The notes beneath the pieces were generated by a model. That model ran no database searches. It saw only the letters and a list, made by a program, of their open reading frames with translations, and was not told the origin of the DNA. DNA of 64,000 nucleotides. It comes from Fibrobacterota bacterium. Its GTDB lineage: Bacteria; Fibrobacterota; Chitinivibrionia; Chitinivibrionales; FEN-1185. The stretch is taken from NCBI GenBank assembly GCA_003165595.1, contig PLWQ01000040.1, positions 118,182 to 182,181 of the forward strand, written 5' to 3'. The stretch's first letter is position 1; the number at the start of each line of letters is the position of its first letter. Made by a program: the position numbers and the translations under genes. This document shows positions 46,009-55,214 of this stretch, piece by piece.

Positions 46009-46053
46009 GTACCGCCTGCCACTGTGGCCCTCCGGGCCGTGGTCAGGCGGTAC
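46009..46053. repeat. long imperfect hairpin
   Basis: GTACCGCCTG (46009-46018) pairs with CAGGCGGTAC (46044-46053), and CCAC and GGCCC continue the pairing inward to a TCC loop, with two small bulges. About 19 paired bases. Possibly part of a dispersed repeat or structured RNA. Confidence 0.5.
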
Positions 46054-46215
46054 TGCGCTCTGCGCACGTTTCAGTCCTGCCTGGCGCTGGGCATAAGGCT
46101 GTTGCCACAATTGTCAAGGTCCGCTTCCGCTATGGCCGATAAAGGATTTGCCTCTCAGCCTTTGACAAAAAGCCTGGATCGCCGGCTGTCCGGAGTCTTT
46201 CACTGTCAATTTCAA

Positions 46216-46338
46216 CTTTTGACTCTCTCTGTGTACTCTGTGTCTCTGTGGTGAGCCTTATCTTCTTTGCGGTCTCTTTGCGTCCTTTGCGTCTTTGCGG
46301 TGAGTCTTCTCTTTCTTCTCCGTGCCTCCGTGGTGAAC
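46216..46338. repeat. tandem variants of the CTCTGTG / CTTTGCG repeat
   Basis: Three related units, each ending G(T/C)GGTGA(G/A)-C/T-CTT: a CTCTGTGT...GTGGTGAG unit, a CTTTGCG...GCGGTGAG unit and a CTCCGTG...GTGGTGAA unit. They end two bases before the stop codon of the gene at 46340-47176, acting perhaps as its downstream region. Confidence 0.55.
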
Positions 46339-46339
46339 C

Positions 46340-47176
46340 TTATTGCCGAATGAGCATCCTCGGAATCTCCCGACCCGAAAGATCAAAGAACCTCTCATCC
46401 GTTCCTGCGCCCTTTTTCCCTTCATCCGCCACTCGAATGTAAACCCCGGTACGAGGGGCCTCGAGCAGCGTGAAACACCGCTTCGACGGTTGCCGGTTTG
46501 CCTGAGCCGCCTGCACTTCGCCGTGCGTCGCAGTGATCCCGTCGGTGGCCGTGAAATTGGTATAGCCGTAATCTCCGTTGGTCTGTTCGTTAAATCCCAT
46601 GCCCGGATTCCCCGAAGTATAGGTGCTGTCGGTTGCCTGTCCCATTTGAACGCCGTTCTTGTACGCGGTGATAACATTCCCCACGATGGTCGCCTTGACA
46701 ACGTCCCCGGCTTTCGCCTGGTATTGAGAGCCGGTCGGGTTGGAGAGAACCGTGTAGTTCCCCAGCGGACCGTTCCACCGGACAATTAACAGGTAGGCAT
46801 TCGGCGGGAGCGAGAAGGTGATTTCATAGCCGTTGCACAGGTGCGGCGACAAGGTCGACCGCAAACGAAACTCCACCTCCGGGAAATTGTAGGCGTTGTT
46901 GACATACACCGTTGCCTGGGCCGTCTGGTTTGGTCCCCACGTTCCGGTCAGGAGCGCGGTCGCATCGGCATAGCGCGCCGGACCGGGGTGGGGGTGCGTC
47001 TCGCCCGGAGTCGTGGAAATGTCGCCCCAGTCGATCCCGGTGGCCGCGCCGTTGATCCAGTTGCCGCTCTCGGAAACGGGGCTCTCCGTGAGGGGGAAAG
47101 ACGTGGTATAGGTCCTTGCCCAACCGGTCATCCCCGTCACAACAAGTACAACCATCAGAACATGCACCCTGTTCAT
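46340..47176 (-). CDS. secreted concanavalin A-like/laminin G-type protein
   Basis: 278 residues. AAAGGAG before the ATG at 47176 and signal peptide 1-20 ('VVTGMTGWA-R'). The mature 190 residues look like a jelly-roll lectin domain: 'VEFRLRSTLSPHLCNGYEITF', 'AYLLIVRWNGPLGNYTVL' and 'VVKATIVGNVITAYKNGVQM', with the last the usual line of LamG-type domains. The end carries 'RFFDLSGREIPRMLIRQ' and an earlier 'RTGVYIRV', elements of the sorting module in reduced form. Likely binds a polysaccharide; no catalytic pair. Confidence 0.7.
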   Translation of the reverse strand: MNRVHVLMVVLVVTGMTGWARTYTTSFPLTESPVSESGNWINGAATGIDWGDISTTPGETHPHPGPARYADATALLTGTWGPNQTAQATVYVNNAYNFPEVEFRLRSTLSPHLCNGYEITFSLPPNAYLLIVRWNGPLGNYTVLSNPTGSQYQAKAGDVVKATIVGNVITAYKNGVQMGQATDSTYTSGNPGMGFNEQTNGDYGYTNFTATDGITATHGEVQAAQANRQPSKRCFTLLEAPRTGVYIRVADEGKKGAGTDERFFDLSGREIPRMLIRQ

Positions 47177-47238
47177 AAATAGTCTCCTTTGGCAAGTACA
47201 AGACAGGATACGCGAGTGATTGGGCCGCAAGCGCCTGC

Positions 47239-47517
47239 CTATTTCATTGCCCGGGCATATCTGCGGATCGTCATTGAGATGCTTATCAAGGCCGATGCCC
47301 ACGCAGCCACACGAAACATCCAGAACAGCTTAATGCCGGCCAGGTGGAAATTCCCGAGCCATACGCGCATTGAATAGGATAGTACCAGAAGGAGAAACGT
47401 CAGAGAAATGTATGCGTAGTACTTGTCCTTTCGAATGAAAAACAGGCTGGAGAAGGCGACGAAATGAATTGCGAAAGCGATCAGCAGGGAAATAACGAGC
47501 CATTGTGGCATGCTCAT
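47239..47517 (-). CDS. small membrane protein
   Basis: 92 residues from the ATG at 47517, three predicted transmembrane segments with a short basic linker 'FIRKDKYYAY' and basic C terminus 'TIRRYARAMK'. No family recognised. It lies between two other minus-strand genes. Confidence 0.55.
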   Translation of the reverse strand: MSMPQWLVISLLIAFAIHFVAFSSLFFIRKDKYYAYISLTFLLLVLSYSMRVWLGNFHLAGIKLFWMFRVAAWASALISISMTIRRYARAMK

Positions 47518-47632
47518 ATCCAGACGCGAAAGATCAAACTTCCTGTCAGTCAGCCTTGACAAACACCGTATCACGGGCATTGGCGGCGCTCAGTCCTGCC
47601 TGAATCGTGCATCGTCGCTTTGGGAGAACCAA

Positions 47633-48319
47633 TCAAAGATTCAGCCTGTACGCCAGCCCGGATGCGGTAACGATAACCGGCAACGCCAGTCCCACCACCA
47701 TGTGAGTGATGCCCGCTCCCACCACCAGATCGTGATTTCCCTTGCTGAGCGCATAGGACTCAACGAATCCAAGCCCTATGTTGGCAAGCATCAGCCCTGC
47801 GTGAAGAAGGAACAGATCGCGGTGCACGTTGACGGAGCTGAGCGGCCGGTCGTCGGTTATCATGCGGGGCATGGTGAGTTCCATGGTCGCGGTTGCGGTG
47901 TAAGAAATTGTGGCAAGCGTAATCGTCCCGCCGTGGAGCACACGAAACATCTGGGATTGCGGGTCGCTCCACGCCTGAAGGATGCCGGCCTTGAACACGG
48001 CCGGGTTCGCGGTCTCCGACTCGCCTCCCCCGCCGTGAGCGCGGCAATATGCATGACCCGAAGCCTGGAGCGCAAAGAAATGGTACGTTCCCAAGGCGTC
48101 GCCGATCAGCAGCAGCCCCGCCGTCGTGAACGCAAACGCGCGGTGAACACGCGCAACGCTCACTTGGCGTTCCACAAACCTGTCAAGGTCCTGCTGAATG
48201 CTTGTGACAGAAGCAGCAGCTTGCGCCGCCGCGTCGCTCCTTGCCGAATCGGATGGCGAAGAAAAGGAAGGCAGCGACGACAAGAGAACAAGGAGGACAA
48301 GAAGAAACGATCGGGACAT
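47633..48319 (-). CDS. membrane protein of unknown function
   Basis: 228 residues. A signal-like N terminus (about 1-20), a helical Ser/Asp/Gln-rich segment, and four hydrophobic helices with His residues inside or at their edges ('VHRAFAFTTAGLLLIGDALG', 'MFRVLHGGTITLATI', 'VHRDLFLLHAGLML'). The arrangement recalls small b-type haem or four-helix membrane proteins, but no family motif is secure. Start at 48319 chosen because the signal begins there. Confidence 0.55.
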   Translation of the reverse strand: MSRSFLLVLLVLLSSLPSFSSPSDSARSDAAAQAAASVTSIQQDLDRFVERQVSVARVHRAFAFTTAGLLLIGDALGTYHFFALQASGHAYCRAHGGGGESETANPAVFKAGILQAWSDPQSQMFRVLHGGTITLATISYTATATMELTMPRMITDDRPLSSVNVHRDLFLLHAGLMLANIGLGFVESYALSKGNHDLVVGAGITHMVVGLALPVIVTASGLAYRLNL

Positions 48320-48413
48320 CGTGGTACCAATTGGAACGCAGGGTTGCTTTGCAACTCGGGACACCATCAAACTAAATCATGTTCGAAGGCAAGCAAAATT
48401 GATCCGCAATCTC

Positions 48414-48505
48414 CCCTTCTATATATAAATATATTCCGGGTTAGATTTTCTTAATTCGTACTACAGGCCCCAACGTGATGCCGGCCTTACATTAATTGGT
48501 ACATA
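48414..48505 (+). promoter_or_regulatory. conserved upstream element, copy 1 (before the esterase gene)
   Basis: An AT-rich block (TATATATAAATATATTCC) and, about 60 bp on, CGGCCTTACATTA-ATT, both closely matched in order and spacing at 57092-57175. It ends about 195 bp before the ATG of 48701-50800. Probably a promoter/operator shared by the two genes. Confidence 0.55.
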
Positions 48506-48576
48506 GTTGGGGATTTTCCATTTTGTGCAGCGTGAACAAGCACAAGAGAATAGCCTTCGGCGTTTAATGGAAAGAG

Positions 48577-48597
48577 ACCACGCCCTTAGGGCGTGGT
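48577..48597. repeat. REP-like palindrome
   Basis: ACCACGCCC-TTA-GGGCGTGGT, nine-base perfect arms. Similar hairpins occur at 63798-63816 and 63890-63908 and share flanking GACCACG and GCAATG-like words, so they may be REP-type repeats of a Y1-transposase family. No such transposase is in the window. Confidence 0.55.
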
Positions 48598-48700
48598 GCA
48601 CAATGTTACGCTAAAGCGCTGTCGCGCTTTTCTTGAACGCGCTCGCCGCGAATCACGCCAAACAGGAAGAAATGAAACGCAAACGCAGGGAGGTTTTGTC

Positions 48701-50800
48701 ATGCGAAAAAGCTCAATAGTTTTATTAGCGCTTCTTTTCGTGCTCATACCGGCCGTACAACGGCCGATTGCCGCGACCATAATTCACGCATCCCATTTCA
48801 GCAAATACATGGGCAACAAAACGTGGTGGTACAATATCTATTTGCCCCCAAGCTATACTACCTCCACGACCACGAGGTATCCCGTTATTTACTTTCTTCA
48901 TGGCGCCGGCGGCGACGAAAACTCAATGACGGATTATATCAATAGCTTTGTCGACCCCTATATCACCCAGAAGAAGGTGCCGGAATGCATCGTGGTTCTT
49001 CCCAACGGCGGTCCGCAGGCCTTTTTTCTCGATAGCGGCATCGTCACCAATAATCAAAACATCAACCCCGATTCCTACATCATCAAAGAACTCATTCCTC
49101 ATATCGACAGCACCTACCGGACCCAAAGCGACAGAAAATCTCGCGCAATATCCGGTATGTCGATGGGAGGATACGGAACGTGGCATTTCGCCTTCAAGTA
49201 TCCGCAGCTGTTCTGCGCCGCGGGAGTGTTTTCCGCCGGCGGCCCGTATGTAAACAGCGTGCCCATATTTACCGGCTATAGCCCTGCGGATGACCCCCAC
49301 AAACTTGTCGTGGCCAACGCGGCTGCCCTCAGCGCCGGGATGCGGGTGTACGCTTCCGTAGGCGGCGTCGACTTTGGCCTCGTACCATACAACAACGACC
49401 TCTCCGATAGTTGCAGGATCTATAAAATTCCCTACGTATTTACCGTTGTTCCCAACGTGGGCCACGACTTGAACGGCCAGATGCAGCAAGATGGTTTGGC
49501 AGCAGTGCAATATGTCACCAATGCTTTCTTGGGTGTGCCGGCAATCCCGGTTCCGGACAGTTCAAACCCGCGATACCCCATAACGATGAGCGGGATAGTA
49601 ACGGACACGGGCGGTACGCCGATTCCCGGTGCTGTTGTGCAGCTTGAAAAAGAAGGACAAACAGCAACTACCGGGCCCGATGGACGATTTACTCTTGTCC
49701 TGAGCACCGCCATTCTTTCCTTGAAAAGCAATCTATCGCTCCGGAATAATCTTTCCGCAGCTATTCATAACGGTTTATTATGGGTGAATGTTGCGGCAAA
49801 ATCACCGGTAGAGATCACTACTTTTGATCTTACCGGCAAAGCACTTTCCACAGTCCGAAGGTCGATGGAAGCGGGAACGCATGGTGTAGCATTGCCCTAT
49901 CGCGGTACGGGGATTTATTTGTACAGGGTGAAATCGGGCGCCGGGGAATTAGTGCTTAAAGGCAATTCGGTTGGCGGAATGCTGTTTGGGAGTCCTGCGT
50001 TTGCCAAAGGTTCATCATCAAATCCCCTGTCAAAACTTGCACTCTATGCGGCTCCAACAGTTGATGTTATAGCTGTAACGAAAACCGGGTATTTGAATTA
50101 TCGGGTGGTAGCGACGAATTCCGATACAAGCGCAATAGCAATAGAGATGATTCCCGGCGCCGGAACGGTAACTGATGCGGACGGGAATGTATATCAGACG
50201 GTGAAGATAGGAAATCAGGAATGGATGGCCGAAAATTTGCGCGTGACAAAGTACAACGACGGCACACCTATCCCATTGGAAACCTCGGGGGCAAATTGGA
50301 ATAATGCAACCACGCCGAAATTCTGTTATTACAACAACACGGCAAATGCCGATACTATCAAGAAATTTGGAGCGATCTACAACGGATATGTCGTAAGTTC
50401 TTCAAATCCTAAGAAGATCGCGGTAGCGGGCTGGCATGTGCCCACCGATGCGGAGTGGAGTACTTTGCAGAATTACCTGACATCAAACGGCTACAATTGG
50501 GACGGAACCGCAACCAATGACAAAACAGCAAAATCACTGGCGGCAATGACCGGTTGGTTTCCGGATTCAACCACGGGAGTAATCGGCTGCGACTTGACAA
50601 AGAACAACAGAAGCGGTTTTTCGGCCCTTCCGGGCGGTCAACGCGACCTCAACGGTTGGTTCGACGGCATGGGCAGCTTCGGTTACTGGTGGAGCGCCAC
50701 GGGGAGCAATTATCATTACCTCTTCTTCCTCTACGACTTCCTTGGCGGCAGCGGCGTCGGCAGTACCGGCGGCTGCGCAGTCAGGTTGGTAAAGGGGTAG
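48701..50800 (+). CDS. secreted CE1-like esterase with C-terminal Fibrobacter major paralogous domain
   Basis: 699 residues. AGGGAGG before the ATG and signal peptide 1-24. Residues about 25-310 are an alpha/beta-hydrolase of the feruloyl/acetyl-xylan (CE1, esterase D) type: 'PVIYFLHGAGGDENSM' oxyanion region, nucleophile Ser154 in 'GMSMGGYG', His in 'VPNVGHDLN'. Then a CarboxypepD-reg-like sandwich ('GIVTDTGGTPIPGAVVQLE'), a FlgD/T9SS-like module ('ITTFDLTGKALSTV', 'GTGIYLYRVK') inside the protein, and a C-terminal Fibrobacter succinogenes major paralogous domain from 'GTVTDADGNVYQTVKIGNQE' to 'GCAVRLVKG'. Substrate probably feruloylated or acetylated plant glycan. Confidence 0.88.
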   Translation: MRKSSIVLLALLFVLIPAVQRPIAATIIHASHFSKYMGNKTWWYNIYLPPSYTTSTTTRYPVIYFLHGAGGDENSMTDYINSFVDPYITQKKVPECIVVLPNGGPQAFFLDSGIVTNNQNINPDSYIIKELIPHIDSTYRTQSDRKSRAISGMSMGGYGTWHFAFKYPQLFCAAGVFSAGGPYVNSVPIFTGYSPADDPHKLVVANAAALSAGMRVYASVGGVDFGLVPYNNDLSDSCRIYKIPYVFTVVPNVGHDLNGQMQQDGLAAVQYVTNAFLGVPAIPVPDSSNPRYPITMSGIVTDTGGTPIPGAVVQLEKEGQTATTGPDGRFTLVLSTAILSLKSNLSLRNNLSAAIHNGLLWVNVAAKSPVEITTFDLTGKALSTVRRSMEAGTHGVALPYRGTGIYLYRVKSGAGELVLKGNSVGGMLFGSPAFAKGSSSNPLSKLALYAAPTVDVIAVTKTGYLNYRVVATNSDTSAIAIEMIPGAGTVTDADGNVYQTVKIGNQEWMAENLRVTKYNDGTPIPLETSGANWNNATTPKFCYYNNTANADTIKKFGAIYNGYVVSSSNPKKIAVAGWHVPTDAEWSTLQNYLTSNGYNWDGTATNDKTAKSLAAMTGWFPDSTTGVIGCDLTKNNRSGFSALPGGQRDLNGWFDGMGSFGYWWSATGSNYHYLFFLYDFLGGSGVGSTGGCAVRLVKG

Positions 50801-50848
50801 AACCCTATTCACTTTCCTCTTTGCGGTGAATCCTGATTGTCCCGTCTG

Positions 50849-53515
50849 TCAGAAATCGACCTTATAGGCCGGCGGTTGTCCCAGCCGTCCGCAAAACGCG
50901 TTTACTTCTTTCTTGAGCTCGATCATTCTCAGTTCGCGGTCGACCATCACGTTGTTGAACCGGGTGAGTTCGTCGTTCTTAAGACGGAGCTCTTCGGAGG
51001 CCTGCAGGATCTGCTGTTCGGCGTTCCTGCGGTCGGTGATGTCGTGGGCCACGACAAACGCTCCGACGATTTTTCCGTCCTGATATTTGAACGTGGTATG
51101 GAGTATGCACCACAGCTCGGTCCCGTCCTTCTTCCTTCCCTTGAACTCAACGTATTCGGGAGGCGCTTCACCGGCTTGGGCTTTTTGCATCCGGTCAAGA
51201 AACAACGCCGCGCTTTCCTTGTCGAGCATGTCGTTTGGTTTCATCGCAAGGAGCTCGGCCTCGGTGTAGCCGAGCATTTTGCACATTTCGTCGTTGACGG
51301 ATTTGAACCTGTTTCCGGGGAAATCGATCTCGTAAATTGCGGAGGGCGCATGCTCGACAAGGAGCCTGTATTTCTCTTCGCTTTGGCGCAGTGCTTCCTC
51401 GGCCTTTTTGCGTTCGGTATTGTCCTTGTGGATCCACAGCCGGCCGTACCTTTTCTCCCCAAGGCGGATGGGCAGGAAGTCCCGAAGACATGTCCGGCCG
51501 TTTTGCATCCTCACGTCTTCGAATTTTACGGGTTGGTTACTACCCACAATTTCCCGGATTCGAGCCATCGCCGCATCGGGATCCGCATAGGAGGGCCGGA
51601 TTTTCTCAATCATTTCGCTTGCGGACAGTTTTGCCAGATCGGCGGGGGAGTCTTCCAGATCGAAAATCGCACAGTAGGCCTGATTGACAAATTCCACCCG
51701 GTTATCATCGGTGACCAACAGAATTCCAAACTGCATTTCCGAAAGAATCAAATAGAATCGCTTCAACGTGATCTGCAGTTGTTCTTCCATGAGCATGCGC
51801 TGGGTGATGTCGCTAAAGCAAATCGCCACCTTCCGGCTTTGCTCGCCGCCAAAGCGGAACGAATTCACATCGAACCAGCGGTTCAACGCTTTCGCTTCGT
51901 TCACAAACCGCGCCGGTTTACCGGTGAGGGCGATGTTGCCGTAGATTTGGAACCAAAAATCTTCGTGGTCCGGCGCAAGATCGCGCATCAATTTCCCCTC
52001 CGCGTCGTGCAGCCCGGTTTGCTCTTCGAACGTTTCATTCACTTCCAGGAATCGATAATCCACGGGTTTGCCGGAATCGTCGAAAACCATTTCGACAATG
52101 CAAAATCCTTCGATGAGCGAGTTGAACAGGAACCGGTAGCGTATTTCGGACAGCCGCAGCGCCTCCTCGGCAAGCTTGAGCTCGGTGACGTCGCGAATGT
52201 TGCCGTTTCTGTTGAGCGATTTGCCTTGGCTGTCCCTCAAAAGAGACATGCGGTTGGAAAGCCAGCGGTAGTCGCCGCTTTTGGTTCGCAGCCGGTATTC
52301 CACTTCCGTCCTGCCCACATCCTCAAGCCGCCCCAGCGCTGCCCGGAACGTCCGCCTATCGTCGGGATGGATTATCTCCATAGCCGCTTCGGCATCCTGG
52401 GCCATCAATTCTTCCGGCGAATATCCGACCACCGCTTCCGCGGAAGGGGACGCGTATTCGTAGCGGCCGGTTTGCACGTTGAGCCGATAGATGACGTCGA
52501 TGGAATTGTCAAGCACGGATCGAAGGCGGGCTTCGCTTTGGCGCAGTGCTTCCTCGGCCTTTTTGCGCCCGGTAAGGTCGCGGCAGGTGGAAATGTAGCC
52601 GGTTGGATTTCCGCGCTCGTCCGGTATCATTGCCGAGTGGACCTCAACGAACACCTGGCGTCCGTCCTTGGTCCGGTGGAACGCCTCGAATACGCCGCGG
52701 CCTGCGTTTCTCAGCCGCGCGGCATTTTTTTCCATGGTGGCGTCGACAAACTCGGATTGAAACAGCTCCACCGATGGTTTACCGATCGCTTCCTCTGCCG
52801 TCCAGCCGTACAAAGCCCATGCAGATTTGTTCCAGTAGTTGATGACGAAATCGGCATCGAGTCCTATCACCGGTTCATGGACATTTGCGAGCATAAAAGA
52901 TTGATATGCCAGTTTCTCCTCGGAGCGTTTGCGCGCGGTGATGTCGGTAAACGAAACGGTGACGCCCGAGATGGTACGGCGCGGGGTGAGCCGGGGAAAC
53001 ATGTGCCGAAGGTACCATTGTCCAAGGCATTGGACCTCTGCGGAAAGCGGCTCCCCGGTTTCCAGCACTCTTCCTGCGTCCGCCCCCATGTTCTCGCCTA
53101 CGCAGGAGTCGGAGAGCTGATCCACCGGCCTGTTCATGTCTCCTTTGGTCAGCTTGACAAGCCTGTTCATGGCGGGCGTAAAATTCCCTATGCGCAGTTT
53201 GTCGTCCAAAAACAGGGCGGGTATGTCGCTAACGGATTCAAGTTCCTCAAGTGCGTTACCGAGACGCGCGTTGGTTGCCTTGAGTTCCTCGCCGGTCGAG
53301 ATGAGTTCCTCGTTGGCTACGCGCAACTCTTCGTTCGTGGCGCGCAGTTCCTCGTTGGTGGTTTGGATCTCTTCGTTGAATACGGAGAGTTCTTCGTTGC
53401 GCTTCTGGAGTTCGTGTTCCTTGGCCGCCAGTTCGCGTTTCAGTTTGTCAATCATCGACGAGGATTTGGACGGGGTCCCCGCTTTTTTGGACTTGTTTTG
53501 CTCGGATGGTTTCAT
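50849..53515 (-). CDS. multi-PAS sensor protein lacking a kinase domain
   Basis: 888 residues. It begins with a long coiled coil ('ELQKRNEELSVFNEEIQTTN' and 'NEELRATNEELRVANEEL'), the linker found in CheB-CheR fusion proteins, then a first PAS with 'IPALFLDDKLRIGNFTPAMN' as in those fusions. Four or five more PAS/PAC domains follow, each ending near 'DITxRKxxEE'. The C terminus is a short coiled coil, 'ELRMIELKKEVNAFCGRLG', a common end of PAS-HK proteins just before the kinase. Here no HisKA, HATPase, GGDEF or CheR/B domain exists. It may act as a sensor subunit for a separate kinase. GGCGG upstream of the ATG at 53515. Confidence 0.85.
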   Translation of the reverse strand: MKPSEQNKSKKAGTPSKSSSMIDKLKRELAAKEHELQKRNEELSVFNEEIQTTNEELRATNEELRVANEELISTGEELKATNARLGNALEELESVSDIPALFLDDKLRIGNFTPAMNRLVKLTKGDMNRPVDQLSDSCVGENMGADAGRVLETGEPLSAEVQCLGQWYLRHMFPRLTPRRTISGVTVSFTDITARKRSEEKLAYQSFMLANVHEPVIGLDADFVINYWNKSAWALYGWTAEEAIGKPSVELFQSEFVDATMEKNAARLRNAGRGVFEAFHRTKDGRQVFVEVHSAMIPDERGNPTGYISTCRDLTGRKKAEEALRQSEARLRSVLDNSIDVIYRLNVQTGRYEYASPSAEAVVGYSPEELMAQDAEAAMEIIHPDDRRTFRAALGRLEDVGRTEVEYRLRTKSGDYRWLSNRMSLLRDSQGKSLNRNGNIRDVTELKLAEEALRLSEIRYRFLFNSLIEGFCIVEMVFDDSGKPVDYRFLEVNETFEEQTGLHDAEGKLMRDLAPDHEDFWFQIYGNIALTGKPARFVNEAKALNRWFDVNSFRFGGEQSRKVAICFSDITQRMLMEEQLQITLKRFYLILSEMQFGILLVTDDNRVEFVNQAYCAIFDLEDSPADLAKLSASEMIEKIRPSYADPDAAMARIREIVGSNQPVKFEDVRMQNGRTCLRDFLPIRLGEKRYGRLWIHKDNTERKKAEEALRQSEEKYRLLVEHAPSAIYEIDFPGNRFKSVNDEMCKMLGYTEAELLAMKPNDMLDKESAALFLDRMQKAQAGEAPPEYVEFKGRKKDGTELWCILHTTFKYQDGKIVGAFVVAHDITDRRNAEQQILQASEELRLKNDELTRFNNVMVDRELRMIELKKEVNAFCGRLGQPPAYKVDF

Positions 53516-54061
53516 GGATCCGCCTCGAATGGAGTCGGGGAGCGTGTGCGACAACAAGGACGCGCAACTTCGAACGACCGCATATTTCTGCTGCGTCAGG
53601 GAATTTCGTGCGCAGTACAAAATTAAACTAGTATTTGAAGAAGGTTGGGGCAATCAATATCCGGCGAGAGGAAATGCATATTCTGAGCCGGGAGGGTCGC
53701 CCCGGCCAGTGCAGGCTTTGAACAAAGATGCCTGGCTCGGTTAGCACGAGCGGTCCCCCCGCTTGAGGTCAGAGAGCCAGTCCTCGATTACGGGTTTTTT
53801 GAGAAGACCTGCGCTTGAAGATCCAGGCACTTCTTAGCTTCGACCTGAAGCCTCGAAACGCGTATCTTAAGGTTTGACAGAAGTTGACGGTAACACCTAT
53901 ATTTTTCCCCGAAGCCGAACAAGGTGCGGACGCCCGGAGAGGGTAGAACTACGGAGATCTAGTGACGGTAAAGGAACTTTTCCCGTCGTGCAGGTCGGCC
54001 CTCTAGCAGGTTCAAAGATCCGCGATAATTACAAATAACCACAAGACTGGCTGGCATCAAA
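53516..54061. other. long intergenic region upstream of the CnoX-like gene
   Basis: About 545 bp, divergent between the PAS protein and the thioredoxin-like protein. Contains a GAGCCGGG-type stem and a CAGGC/GCCTG hairpin around 53711-53732. No known riboswitch or RNA could be named, and no coding frame is convincing. Confidence 0.4.
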
Positions 54062-54877
54062 ATGGGGTTTGAAATAACCGATTTTGCGCACGACGTTCTG
54101 GACAGAAGCCGTGAAATTCCGGTGGTGGTCGATTTCTGGGCCGAATGGTGCGCGCCGTGCCGGGTTCTCGGACCCATTCTCGAAAAGCTGGCTGCCCAAA
54201 ATGCCGGCAGGTGGGTATTGGCAAAAGTCAATACCGAGGAACACCAGGACATCGCCGTCAAATACAAGATAGGGAGCATACCCGACGTGAAGCTCTTTAT
54301 CGACGGGACGGTGGTCGATGGGTTCTTGGGCGCATTGCCCGAGTACGCTATTGTCAAGTGGCTCAAGAATGCGATCCCCGGAGAATTTGACGACCGGATT
54401 GCGGAATCGCTGGACCTGCTCAAGAGCGGCCGAACCGATGATGCCGCCTTCCTTCTCGAACAGGTCCTCGAAGCAGAACCGGAAAATGAAGAAGCGAAAG
54501 TACTGCTGGGAAGGGCGATTGTTTTTACCGATCCCGGCCGTGCGGCGTCCCTGTGCGCGGGGATCGATGTGACGAATGAATTGTACGGCACCGCGGAAGC
54601 GCTCCTTCAGTACGCCCGGCTTTTCGGAAAAAGAAACGCTCCCGGTTTGTTGGCCGAAGCCCCTGTCAAGACCCTGTATCTTGACGCAATAGATTCTCTT
54701 GCGCGTCAGGATTATGACTCGGCGCTCGAAAAAATGATCCGGGTCATGGGCGAGGACCGCGCCTATGATGACGACGGCGCCAGGAAGACCTGCATCGCCG
54801 TTTTCCATTTCCTCGGAGAAGAGCACGAAATAACGAAGAAACACAGGCATGCATTCGGCATGGTTCTCAATGCATAG
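54062..54877 (+). CDS. CnoX/YbbN-like thioredoxin-TPR protein
   Basis: 271 residues. The thioredoxin domain (1-105) has 'VVDFWAEWCAPCRVLGPILEKLA' with the C30-A-P-C33 active site intact, and 'SIPDVKLFIDGTVVDGFLGALPE' with the cis-Pro. The remaining 165 residues are helical repeats ('DLLKSGRTDDAAFLLEQVLE') of TPR type, as in CnoX (YbbN). That family holds clients for the chaperonin and DnaK under oxidative stress; the E. coli homologue lacks one catalytic Cys, so this one may also be redox-active. Confidence 0.9.
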   Translation: MGFEITDFAHDVLDRSREIPVVVDFWAEWCAPCRVLGPILEKLAAQNAGRWVLAKVNTEEHQDIAVKYKIGSIPDVKLFIDGTVVDGFLGALPEYAIVKWLKNAIPGEFDDRIAESLDLLKSGRTDDAAFLLEQVLEAEPENEEAKVLLGRAIVFTDPGRAASLCAGIDVTNELYGTAEALLQYARLFGKRNAPGLLAEAPVKTLYLDAIDSLARQDYDSALEKMIRVMGEDRAYDDDGARKTCIAVFHFLGEEHEITKKHRHAFGMVLNA

Positions 54878-55214
54878 GGCCGCTTGGAGAAAATCAATTG
54901 CGGTCGAGCGCGTTCTTTCTCCGCATCGGGATCTTTGTCGAAAACCGTATACCTTGCTCTCATTGAAAAAAATGCTTATATTATTACTGCTGATCGAATA
55001 GCTTGGGGGCTGTGGGGGAGAACCGGCGCATTCAGATCAGATAAGCACTGCTTCCTTTTCCGGTTTTACACCTGCATCAAATCATCCCCCTGGCGGTGTT
55101 GCTGTCATTTTACCGATTAACGAATTGATCGAACCGGTTGCCGTACCACGCGCGACCGGTGCTACGATCATCAATGATTCTACGTCATTTACCTTGAAAA
55201 GGTTGGAGGGTGCA
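54878..55214. other. 5' region of the GH64-like gene
   Basis: About 340 bp with AT-rich stretches near 54965-55000 that may hold a promoter. No RNA, repeat or ORF is supported. Confidence 0.4.

Larger units (their letters stand above)
45835..46339. other. repeat- and hairpin-rich intergenic region
   Basis: Contains the yicC promoter motif, a CCGCCGC-TTT-GCGGCGG hairpin near 45959-45977, the long hairpin at 46009-46053, and the CTTTGCGGTGA repeat block at 46216-46338. A frame at 45922-46254 is typical of a translated repeat, not a gene. Confidence 0.55.

Noticed and set aside
45922..46254. 110-codon plus-strand frame
   Set aside because: Its Arg/Pro/Leu-rich translation arises from hairpins and repeats, with no gene-like features.
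50837..53626. 929-codon plus-strand open frame
   Set aside because: Antisense to the PAS protein, whose domains are recognisable; the frame is open only because of GC-rich codon bias.
53640..54060. Possible GEMM, cobalamin or T-box riboswitch
   Set aside because: None of the conserved core words of these classes is present on either strand.
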